From: CAJQQY01 sp964352225
Lineage (GTDB): Bacteria > Bacteroidota > Bacteroidia > Chitinophagales > Saprospiraceae
Assembly (NCBI GenBank): GCA_964352225.1
Contig: CAYGRM010000441.1
Coordinates: forward strand, 1-5,160
Length of the DNA stretch: 5,160 nucleotides
Direction of reading: 5' to 3'
Made by a program: the position numbers and the translations under genes. This document shows, one piece after another, positions 1 to 5,160 of this stretch. Within the stretch, counting starts at the first letter, position 1. Each line of letters opens with the position of its first letter. Below the pieces are notes generated by a model. That model was not told the DNA's origin and searched no databases. It saw only the letters and a list, made by a program, of their open reading frames with translations.

Positions 1-87
1 TTTTTGCCTCATCAGAGAAAAAAATAATTCTAAAATTTTACTTATACATATTTATGATCCGGCACTTAATAGTATTTATACATAATA

Positions 88-125
88 AAAATGCACCTTG
101 AAATACATATTTCAAGGTGCATTTT
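88..125 (-). terminator. Intrinsic terminator hairpin downstream of the 215-residue gene
   Basis: Two 18-base arms (left arm AAAATGCACCTTGAAATA, positions 88-105; exact reverse complement at 108-125) are separated only by CA, giving a stem of about 17 bp with a tight 4-base loop. Read on the minus strand the hairpin ends in a T-rich run (GCATTTTTATTATG), as expected of a rho-independent terminator. It begins 95 bases after the stop codon of the minus-strand gene at 220-867. The plus-strand side also ends in TTTT, so it could act in both directions if a plus-strand gene lies left of the window. Positions 1-87 and 126-219 are AT-rich and show no gene. Confidence 0.75.
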
Positions 126-219
126 ATGATAAGACCTTTTTTAAAAAACAGAAACATTATTATCAAAAATACCTTTCCTACTTTTCAATTACCAAGGACA
201 TAATCGAAAAGACTGTCCT

Positions 220-867
220 CTAGGGACTAGGGTTTTTCCAAAGATTCTTCCATTGCATATTCATCTTTTTGAAAAACTGATTATTAGGAGACCTCTTTAA
301 TACCTCCACAATCGATTCTTTCATCTCTAACTCAAAATTGGACAGTTCATCTAAATTTGAAAAACTTGTATTGTATTTATGATTAAAAAATTCCAATAGT
401 CCATCTTTTACAAAAAAGTGAAAGTCTTCGAAATAATTTAAATATTGAATCGGTAAACCTCGATCATTTAAGAAGTGGTATAAAACTGCAAATTCAAATA
501 AATGCTCAATATTAGGCATGTAAAATTCAGACTTTGATCTTTGCTTTTTGATAAATACCGTTTCGGAGTTCATGAATGTTAAATTACCTTGAGATAAATT
601 TTCCCAGAGATTTAGTTGAACTTTTGTCCCATCCTTAAATGTAATATTAAGTTCTTTACAAGTATTTTTTTGAGCAATACTTGCTACTCCTATCTCTGAA
701 AATTTTTGGATAGAATCAATTACCTTAGACTGATCCTTTTCACGAAGCAAAATATTAAACGGAATCTCCGGAGTAGATTTATAAATGGTAAAGTGTTCAA
801 ATAATAGGTACTCTGAATCCTTCAAACATCCTAGGAGATGAGCAATAAATTTTTGTTTAAAAATCAT
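220..867 (-). CDS. Hypothetical protein, 215 aa, possible degenerate nucleotidyltransferase-like fold
   Basis: I do not recognise this gene with confidence. It is a complete ORF from ATG (867) to TAG (220), cytosolic by appearance: no signal peptide, no membrane helix, mixed charge, many aromatic residues. Two stretches stand out. Residues 75-91 (ITFKDGTKVQLNLWENL) resemble the strand-turn-strand 'dG..v.lDl' element of nucleotidyltransferase-like proteins found near polysaccharide and kinase genes. Residues 117-146 form a helical segment with a MPNIEHLFEFAVLYHFLN core and a GLPIQYLNYF end. The acidic residue expected after 'v.l' is asparagine here (LNL), and I see no GS...D.D motif in the N-terminal part, so catalysis by that fold is doubtful. 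The C-terminal 70 residues are basic and aromatic and end NPSP. The gene stands alone, 94 bases downstream of the batE-like gene on the same strand, and is followed by a strong terminator. That it is expressed is likely; its function is unknown. Confidence 0.75.
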   Translation of the reverse strand: MIFKQKFIAHLLGCLKDSEYLLFEHFTIYKSTPEIPFNILLREKDQSKVIDSIQKFSEIGVASIAQKNTCKELNITFKDGTKVQLNLWENLSQGNLTFMNSETVFIKKQRSKSEFYMPNIEHLFEFAVLYHFLNDRGLPIQYLNYFEDFHFFVKDGLLEFFNHKYNTSFSNLDELSNFELEMKESIVEVLKRSPNNQFFKKMNMQWKNLWKNPSP

Positions 868-903
868 AAGTTCGATTTTTGGCGAATAAAATTGGTTCCA
901 AAT

Positions 904-929
904 AGGGGAGGTTACTTAGGGGGGGTAGG
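904..929. repeat. G-rich tract with a G7 run between two genes
   Basis: On the plus strand the runs are GGGG (905-908), GG (910-911), GGGGGGG (919-925) and GG (928-929), with spacers A, TTACTTA and TA. In this AT-rich sequence a run of seven G is conspicuous. It lies after the batE-like stop codon, and the C7 run is 52-58 bases upstream of the start codon at 867 as read on the minus strand. It could affect promoter spacing, slip in length during replication, or form a weak two-layer quadruplex. None of these is shown by the sequence alone. Confidence 0.6.
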
Positions 930-961
930 CTTTCGTTATTATTTGATTGTAAGTCTGTTAA

Positions 962-1726
962 CTATATTTCCTCGAGATCAGATTGGATAATCCAACCGAC
1001 TTCTCCATTATCTAATCTAACTTTGTACCAAGATGTAACTTTTTCAGTAATTCTGACCTTTGTACCCTCATGAAGAGGTAAAATTTCACTACTTATTTCG
1101 TCAGGAAGAGATTTTAGCGAAGTTTCTTTGCTCATAATGATAGCTGAGCCACTTTTTTGTTGGGCTTGGTAGCTACTATAAGCTAGTCCGAAAACAATAA
1201 AACTCCATCCTAAAATCATCATTCCGCCCAAGAATCCACGCTTTCTTTGAGTTCGTTCTTTTCCTAAAATCCAAAAAATGAGACCTGCTATTCCAAGCCA
1301 AAACAAAAGAATACCTAGAGTAGACCAAATGCCTGAATGAGTGAGATCTCGAATCTTTGCCCACCATCGAGTTAGAAAAAAATTAGGTAAAACGGCAATC
1401 TCGTCAATAGTTTCAGATTTTGCTAACGCTAAATTTTGGAGAATTTCAGAAGAATTGGGATCAAGAAGTAGTGCTCGCTCGTAATTCAAAATCGATTGTC
1501 CCCATTCTTTCTTTTGAAAAAAACAATTACCCAAATTGAAATACAACTCAGGTGATTGGATATTTTTTTCTAAAATAGATTCATATAATTGAATGGCTTG
1601 ATCATAATTTCGATCAGAAAAAGCTTGATTGGCAGATTGAAAAATAGCTTGCTCCTCAGGTTGAGCAGTTAATGATCGGGCTAAAAATATTGTGATATAG
1701 AAAATCAGGGAGATTAATTTTCTCAT
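962..1726 (-). CDS. batE: BatE-like TPR/SH3 membrane protein
   Basis: This 254-residue protein has the architecture of BatE, the last protein of the Bacteroides aerotolerance (bat) operons. Visible parts in order: signal peptide at 1-21 (hydrophobic core, likely cleavage SLTA/Q); two tetratricopeptide repeats at about 25-58 and 59-92 (AIQLYESIL, ELYFNLGNCFF, SILNYERALLLDPN); the family-typical linker NLALAKSETIDEI at 98-110; two membrane helices at about 133-154 and 165-186; and a C-terminal bacterial SH3 domain at about 195-252 (LHEGTKVRI, SWYKVRLDNGEVGWI). Known family role: TPRs and SH3 domains bind partner proteins or peptidoglycan, and Bat proteins are linked to oxidative-stress tolerance in a few species, by a mechanism that is not settled. 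The start is fixed by ATGA overlap with the upstream ostA-like stop codon, so translation is probably coupled; no clear Shine-Dalgarno sequence is present. The usual batA-D genes (MoxR-linked von Willebrand factor proteins) are not in the window. Family assignment is strong; the exact symbol is less sure. Confidence 0.85.
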   Translation of the reverse strand: MRKLISLIFYITIFLARSLTAQPEEQAIFQSANQAFSDRNYDQAIQLYESILEKNIQSPELYFNLGNCFFQKKEWGQSILNYERALLLDPNSSEILQNLALAKSETIDEIAVLPNFFLTRWWAKIRDLTHSGIWSTLGILLFWLGIAGLIFWILGKERTQRKRGFLGGMMILGWSFIVFGLAYSSYQAQQKSGSAIIMSKETSLKSLPDEISSEILPLHEGTKVRITEKVTSWYKVRLDNGEVGWIIQSDLEEI

Positions 1727-3720
1727 TGCTTAGTTGTTTTTAGTTCTGATTTTGGTTCTGGTTCTGATTTGTCCTCAGATTTTATTTCTGACTTTGGTAT
1801 GTCATCTGACTTTGGAGTAGTTTCTACTTTTACTTTCTTTTTATCTTTTTCCAAAAATAACTCTTCTAACGTCATCGGTCTTTTTGAAATATCCCAGTTG
1901 AATCCATCCAATTTTTGATCTCCAACTCCAGCTTTTTTCATTGGAGTAAATTTAGCTTTTGGCTGAGTATAAAACTTAATATTATCCACCTGATTATTCC
2001 CGAAATATAAAAGCATACTACTTGCCACCGTTTTATTTGAACCTACATATTTTTTATCGTCATCTAAGGCAAAATAAATTGACTCCGCATTTCCATCAAC
2101 TTTCATCCGTCGAACTTCATCCTCCTCAAAGAATACAATATTGTTTTTCCCTTTGATTTGATTAAAATAAATTTCATCTGGCGAATTTATCATAAAAGAA
2201 TTTCGATACATATAAATTCGATTGACCTTTTTATCTACCAATTGAATATGAATCGTGTCCGCAGAAAATTGAGAAGTATCTGACCAAATTATTGGATCAT
2301 CATAAAACTTAAAAATAGAATCCATTTCACTATAAACTAATGAGTCACACACCGCTTGCAAATCAGATTTAAACAAACGGACATCTGGATAAGCAATCAA
2401 TGTGCGAATAGAATCTTCCTTATTTCGCTTAAACGAAATTAATGTATCTGATGCTAAAAATAAAGTATCACCATCCATCAATGTAGTCATCAAGGGTCGT
2501 CCTCCCATTGCTTTCAAGAAATCTTCTTCTTTTACATAAATAGCTGAATCACAATGACTTATAGATATATTCTGAGCAGTATCTTGCCAAATAACATCAC
2601 CAATCGCAAATCCCGTTTTACCATCATAATCGATTTTATTAGCCTCCAATATTTGCGGTGGGTCACTCAATTTTGACCGTCCTTTGGTGTTGTAAACTTC
2701 ATTTTTTTTATCATACCGAATGACCTCTGAACTAATCTCTTGCTTTTCATCTTTGTAAAAAGCATTCCCTTCCAAATTTGTAATTTCCTTTCCTTCTTCG
2801 TAGCGAATGACATCAGCCTTAGCCTGTTTTAGCCCATCAATAAATCGAGCCTTTCCTCTCAGCGTGGTTTCCTTTTTATTTCCATCATAAGTCATCAAAT
2901 CTGCCCAAGCCTTCTCTTCCTTTTTTTGATATTGCGCATTTTTCTTGAATTCCGCTAACTTGTTCCTAGTATCATAAAATCCATCTTCACAATAAATTTT
3001 TCCCTCATTTTGACTTATCAAGGTCGGTCCTAAAAAGTAGGCGATTTTCTCCTTAGTATCGAATTTTAAAGTATCCGATTTTAATTCAAATTGAGGATCC
3101 ACTACCAGTACACTATCTTTGAAAAATGCCATATTATCACCCACGTAGTAATAGCCAATTTTACTAGTCAAATGAGTGGTATCATTGGTTAAAGTTGCTC
3201 CATTTTTATAACTCGCAATTTTAGTATTCAGATCATAATTTAATGAATCTGTAAATAACTTCTGCTGCTTGCTTTCCAAAACTACTTCGCCATAAAAATC
3301 TGCTTTTTTCTCAAAACCATTATAAAATAATGAATCAGAAAAAATATTAACTGAATCTCCTTGTTGAATAATTACATTGCCCCAAGCTCGCACATTATTA
3401 TTATCGTACAAAAATGCACTATCGCAATACATATAAGTTTCTCCTTGCCGCATTTCAACTTGGCGAACTTCTTTGAATAATTGTCGTCCTTCGCCTGTAA
3501 TTCCAATCGCAATATCAGCATGATCAATAATGACCAAATCTTTTTCTAAGGTATCTTGAGTATCTTCTTCGGGGGTTTCTAGATTTAAATTTGGATTGGG
3601 TTTCGCTTTTGGCTTTGGAGGTAGAACTTGAGAATATAATGCTAATGGTATTAATGCTTGAAGCGCTAATATCGTTAGTAGTGAGCATAAAAATTTATTA
3701 AATTTTGAAGTATAAATCAT
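1723..3720 (-). CDS. OstA/LptA-like exported protein
   Basis: This 665-residue protein belongs to the long OstA-like family of Bacteroidota, related to the LptA and LptD periplasmic domains that carry lipopolysaccharide to the outer membrane. A signal peptide covers about 1-30 (hydrophobic IPLALYS, then QVLPP), followed by a proline/acidic linker to about residue 60. The body, roughly 65-590, is a tandem series of short beta-strand units of the form 'sDsl.Yd...k.a...G.v.l': for example MYCDSAFLYD (97-106), FSDSLFYN (127-134), FTDSLNYD (156-163), KSDTLKFD (214-221), ADVIRYEEG (302-310), SEVIRYDKK (331-339) and VCDSLVYS (457-464). These suggest an extended beta-jellyroll bridge several times longer than LptA. 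A family-like end motif FNWDISKRPMTLEELF lies at 607-622. The last 40 residues are a low-complexity Lys/Ser/Glu/Pro tail. The ATG at 3720 is the start that gives an intact signal peptide. The stop overlaps the batE-like start as ATGA. The family call is firm; the exact role in LPS transport is inferred from homology. Confidence 0.9.
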   Translation of the reverse strand: MIYTSKFNKFLCSLLTILALQALIPLALYSQVLPPKPKAKPNPNLNLETPEEDTQDTLEKDLVIIDHADIAIGITGEGRQLFKEVRQVEMRQGETYMYCDSAFLYDNNNVRAWGNVIIQQGDSVNIFSDSLFYNGFEKKADFYGEVVLESKQQKLFTDSLNYDLNTKIASYKNGATLTNDTTHLTSKIGYYYVGDNMAFFKDSVLVVDPQFELKSDTLKFDTKEKIAYFLGPTLISQNEGKIYCEDGFYDTRNKLAEFKKNAQYQKKEEKAWADLMTYDGNKKETTLRGKARFIDGLKQAKADVIRYEEGKEITNLEGNAFYKDEKQEISSEVIRYDKKNEVYNTKGRSKLSDPPQILEANKIDYDGKTGFAIGDVIWQDTAQNISISHCDSAIYVKEEDFLKAMGGRPLMTTLMDGDTLFLASDTLISFKRNKEDSIRTLIAYPDVRLFKSDLQAVCDSLVYSEMDSIFKFYDDPIIWSDTSQFSADTIHIQLVDKKVNRIYMYRNSFMINSPDEIYFNQIKGKNNIVFFEEDEVRRMKVDGNAESIYFALDDDKKYVGSNKTVASSMLLYFGNNQVDNIKFYTQPKAKFTPMKKAGVGDQKLDGFNWDISKRPMTLEELFLEKDKKKVKVETTPKSDDIPKSEIKSEDKSEPEPKSELKTTKQ
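1787..1815 (-). repeat. Short direct repeat within the ostA-like 3' end
   Basis: The 11-base sequence TCTGACTTTGG occurs at 1787-1797 and again at 1805-1815, exactly 18 bases (six codons) apart. It encodes the PKSD and PKSE steps of the charged tail of the OstA-like protein. Related TTCTGATTT units lie nearby at 1744-1752 and 1762-1770. The 18-base period keeps the reading frame, so gain or loss of a unit would change tail length without breaking the gene. Confidence 0.6.
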
Positions 3721-3746
3721 TAATTATCAATGGATTATGAAATATT

Positions 3747-3777
3747 CAAATGTTACTTTTCCTTTTTTTAAAACGAA
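3747..3777 (-). promoter_or_regulatory. Possible weak promoter for the ostA-like/batE-like operon
   Basis: On the minus strand a TTCG (3774-3777, one base off the Bacteroidota -33 TTTG) is followed after 18 bases by TAACATTTG (3747-3755), which is the -7 consensus TAnnTTTG with one extra base. The element ends 26 bases before the ATG at 3720. Neither half is perfect in an AT-rich background, so this is tentative. No convincing terminator separates it from the oxidoreductase upstream, so read-through transcription is also possible. Confidence 0.25.
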
Positions 3778-3841
3778 CATATTTTCTCTTCGTGAATTAT
3801 TTTTCTCATTTTAAAGAAACTATAACATCTAATCTCAAATC

Positions 3842-4981
3842 TTAAATTTTCTTAAAAATTAATTCCGCACCTTCCTCTCCTACTAGACTTCCTATTGCCA
3901 CTCCCATCCCTCCAAGTCGAACTGCAACTGACACATTTTTACTGATATTTTGCACGATTGGCTTTTTGGAACTTCCTACACCTAAAATTCCACTCCAGGT
4001 GCTTTCTATCTCAAATTTTTGGTTGGGCAAAATTACGTTTTTCAATAAATCTATTAGGGCATTTTGGATAATTTCTGTTGTTCCAAATTCAGGAGTTTCT
4101 TCTTCCCTTTTTGCTAAATTTCGTCCTCCTCCAAGCAAAATTCTTCCATCTATATTTCGAAAATAAAAATAGCCTTTGTCGTAATGAAATGTTCCTTGAA
4201 TTAAATTTTTGGGTAAAGGTTTAGTAATCAGAACTTGATTTCGCGCAGGGACAACTTCTCCTTGATTAATTAAAGTTTTGGAAAAACCATTAGTAGCAAC
4301 AAGTACTTTTTTAAATTTTAATTTCCACCCATCAGCAGTTTCTAATTCAACCCCATTTTCTACATCATTTAATTTTTTAATAAAAATCCCATTTAGGATT
4401 TCGATACCTTTTCCTTGAGCAACCTTGAGCAAAGTTTTCATCATTTCGCCAGTATGGATCTGCCCTTCAGATTGATTATGGATTAGGTGTTCTATTTTCT
4501 CAAAACCAAAATTAGAGATATTCTTATCTGCAATTTTATAAACCTCTTTTTGACCAATAATCGAATGTAGCTTTTTGTTAAAAGATTCAATACTTACAAC
4601 ACATTGCTCAAAATCTATTTTATCCTCTTTTCGAAATAATTCAAAACCACCAAATTCTTCATATTTCAAATTGGCATCTCCTACTCTATTTCGTAACTTC
4701 AATAGACCTTTCCACCTTTTTTCAACTAAGGAAAAAACAACATCCTCCGACTGAGTTTTCAAATCATCTAATAGTTCAGTCATACTCCCAAAGCAAGCAA
4801 AACCAGCATTTCGAGTACTTGCCCCAATCGGTAAACTACCTCTCTCCAAGACCATTATTTTCAAATTTGGAGATAACTCTTTCAATCGAATAGCTGCACT
4901 CAAACCAACGATTCCACTACCGATAATGGCAACATCAATATTTTTAAAAAAAGATTCTTTTTCCCAATAACTTAAATTCAT
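3842..4981 (-). CDS. DAO-family FAD-dependent oxidoreductase
   Basis: A 379-residue flavoprotein of the D-amino-acid oxidase/glycine oxidase superfamily (DadA, PuuB and sarcosine oxidase relatives), presumably oxidising an amine or amino acid in the cytosol; its substrate cannot be read from the sequence. Numbering from the chosen start: the N-terminal FAD-binding Rossmann motif GSGIVG at 21-26 within DVAIIGSGIVGLSAAI; the acidic residue that binds the FAD ribose, E46, in MVLERG; GASTRNAGFACFG at 53-65, typical of this subfamily; VATNG at 228-232; PARNQVL at 245-251; GYFYFRNIDGRILLGGGRN at 270-288; TWSGILG at 328-334; and the C-terminal FAD-contacting RLGGMGVAIG at 355-364. Length is normal for a single-domain DAO enzyme. 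The ATG at 4981 is preferred because MNLSYWEKESFF is how relatives begin. The frame stays open to a TTG at 5020, but the 13 extra residues are not like the family. No covalent-FAD cysteine of the sarcosine oxidase type is evident. No metabolic partner gene is adjacent. Confidence 0.9.
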   Translation of the reverse strand: MNLSYWEKESFFKNIDVAIIGSGIVGLSAAIRLKELSPNLKIMVLERGSLPIGASTRNAGFACFGSMTELLDDLKTQSEDVVFSLVEKRWKGLLKLRNRVGDANLKYEEFGGFELFRKEDKIDFEQCVVSIESFNKKLHSIIGQKEVYKIADKNISNFGFEKIEHLIHNQSEGQIHTGEMMKTLLKVAQGKGIEILNGIFIKKLNDVENGVELETADGWKLKFKKVLVATNGFSKTLINQGEVVPARNQVLITKPLPKNLIQGTFHYDKGYFYFRNIDGRILLGGGRNLAKREEETPEFGTTEIIQNALIDLLKNVILPNQKFEIESTWSGILGVGSSKKPIVQNISKNVSVAVRLGGMGVAIGSLVGEEGAELIFKKI

Positions 4982-5050
4982 AAAAAATATTTTTGTAAAA
5001 ATAACTAAGTGATCTGACAATGTTAAAAGTAAAATTAATTGGCTAAAATC

Positions 5051-5075
5051 ATAGGCTGACTTAAAGCCAGTCTAT
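5051..5075. repeat. Imperfect palindrome in the divergent intergenic region
   Basis: The arms ATAGGCTGACT (5051-5061) and AGCCAGTCTAT (5065-5075) pair over 11 positions with one G.T wobble and one A.C mismatch around a TAA centre. The palindrome sits between the oxidoreductase start (4981) and the plus-strand gene start (5141), covering the place where a -33 element for the plus-strand promoter would fall. It has no T-run after either arm, so it does not look like a terminator. An operator for a dimeric repressor is one possible reading; chance structure is another. Confidence 0.45.
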
Positions 5076-5089
5076 GAAATGAAATTCAT

Positions 5090-5097
5090 TATATTTG
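5090..5097 (+). promoter_or_regulatory. Bacteroidota -7 promoter element for the gene at 5141
   Basis: TATATTTG matches the Bacteroidota primary sigma-factor -7 consensus TAnnTTTG exactly and is followed by CAA, a common extension. It lies 43 bases before the ATG at 5141, leaving an AT-rich leader. No clear TTG is found 17-23 bases upstream, where the -33 element should be; that space is taken by the palindrome at 5051-5075. Confidence 0.55.
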
Positions 5098-5140
5098 CAA
5101 AAAAATATTAGCTTTTATTAAAAAAATAAACTGACGTGTT

Positions 5141-5160
5141 ATGATTCAACGAATTCAAAC
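5141..5160 (+). CDS. Start of a probable DUF4293 family membrane protein, cut by the window edge
   Basis: Only six full codons are present (MIQRIQ, with a seventh codon beginning AC). MIQRIQT is the characteristic opening of DUF4293 proteins, small Bacteroidota integral membrane proteins of unknown function with about four membrane helices. The exact -7 element 43 bases upstream and the divergent orientation from the oxidoreductase support a real gene start. In related genomes this family is often found close to the rho transcription terminator gene; this is from memory and cannot be tested here. The short length makes the family call tentative. Confidence 0.5.

Noticed and set aside
1..12. 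A minus-strand ATG at 12 (MRQK...) considered as the start of a gene leaving the left edge
   Set aside because: Only four codons are visible and no clear promoter precedes it, so it cannot be supported.
31..40. Perfect 10-base palindrome TAAAATTTTA
   Set aside because: It consists only of A and T and is short; common by chance in this composition.
42..84. Direct repeat TTATACATA at 42-50 and 76-84
   Set aside because: Nine AT-rich bases repeated once in AT-rich DNA is within what chance gives, and there are no flanking iterons or known binding context.
215..227. Small hairpin GTCC/GGAC at the stop codon of the 215-residue gene, considered as a terminator
   Set aside because: The stem is only 4 bp with no following T run, and the much stronger hairpin at 88-125 explains termination.
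1176..1367. A 63-residue minus-strand reading frame inside the batE-like gene
   Set aside because: It is out of frame with a well-supported protein, has no family resemblance and no start signals.
3772..3792. Weak ACGAA/TTCGT inverted repeat between the oxidoreductase and ostA-like genes, considered as a terminator
   Set aside because: The stem is only 5 bp with an 11-base loop and a mixed T/A tail; too weak to call.
3768..3809. A 13-codon minus-strand ORF (MRKIIHEEKICSF) upstream of the ostA-like gene, considered as a leader peptide
   Set aside because: There is no ribosome binding site, no run of a regulatory amino acid and no attenuator hairpin after it; such short ORFs are expected by chance.
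3966..4166. A 66-residue plus-strand reading frame inside the oxidoreductase gene
   Set aside because: It is antisense to conserved FAD-binding segments, and its sequence shows only the complement of those codons.

Overview
The window looks like a piece of a low-GC Bacteroidota chromosome, probably Cytophagales and perhaps Cyclobacteriaceae. The reasons are the gene families present (a long OstA-like protein, a BatE-type TPR/SH3 protein, and the start of a probable DUF4293 protein), a Bacteroidota-style -7 promoter element (TAnnTTTG), and start codons without clear Shine-Dalgarno sequences. The genus assignment is inference.

Layout, left to right. Positions 1-219 are AT-rich and non-coding, and hold a strong perfect hairpin (88-125) that should terminate transcription arriving on the minus strand. 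Four minus-strand genes follow: an unrecognised 215-residue protein (220-867); a BatE-like protein with signal peptide, TPRs, two membrane helices and an SH3 domain (962-1726); a 665-residue OstA/LptA-like exported protein (1723-3720); and a DAO-family FAD-dependent oxidoreductase (3842-4981). The last 160 bases form a divergent intergenic region with an imperfect palindrome and a plus-strand promoter element. That region leads into the first codons of a plus-strand gene cut off by the window edge at 5141, probably a DUF4293 membrane protein.

The clearest functional unit is ostA-like followed by batE-like. Their stop and start codons overlap as ATGA, so they are almost certainly co-transcribed and translationally coupled. 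Both proteins carry signal peptides and should act in the cell envelope: OstA-like in lipopolysaccharide or outer-membrane biogenesis, BatE-like as a membrane-anchored periplasmic scaffold. The oxidoreductase lies 121 bases upstream of ostA on the same strand and may read through into it, but a weak possible promoter sits in the gap. The 215-residue gene is separated from batE by 94 bases that contain an unusual G/C tract.

No mobile element, CRISPR array, tRNA, rRNA or defence gene was seen. Most of the window is ordinary Bacteroidota core or near-core content. I did not find a convincing new system; the items worth a second look are modest ones.
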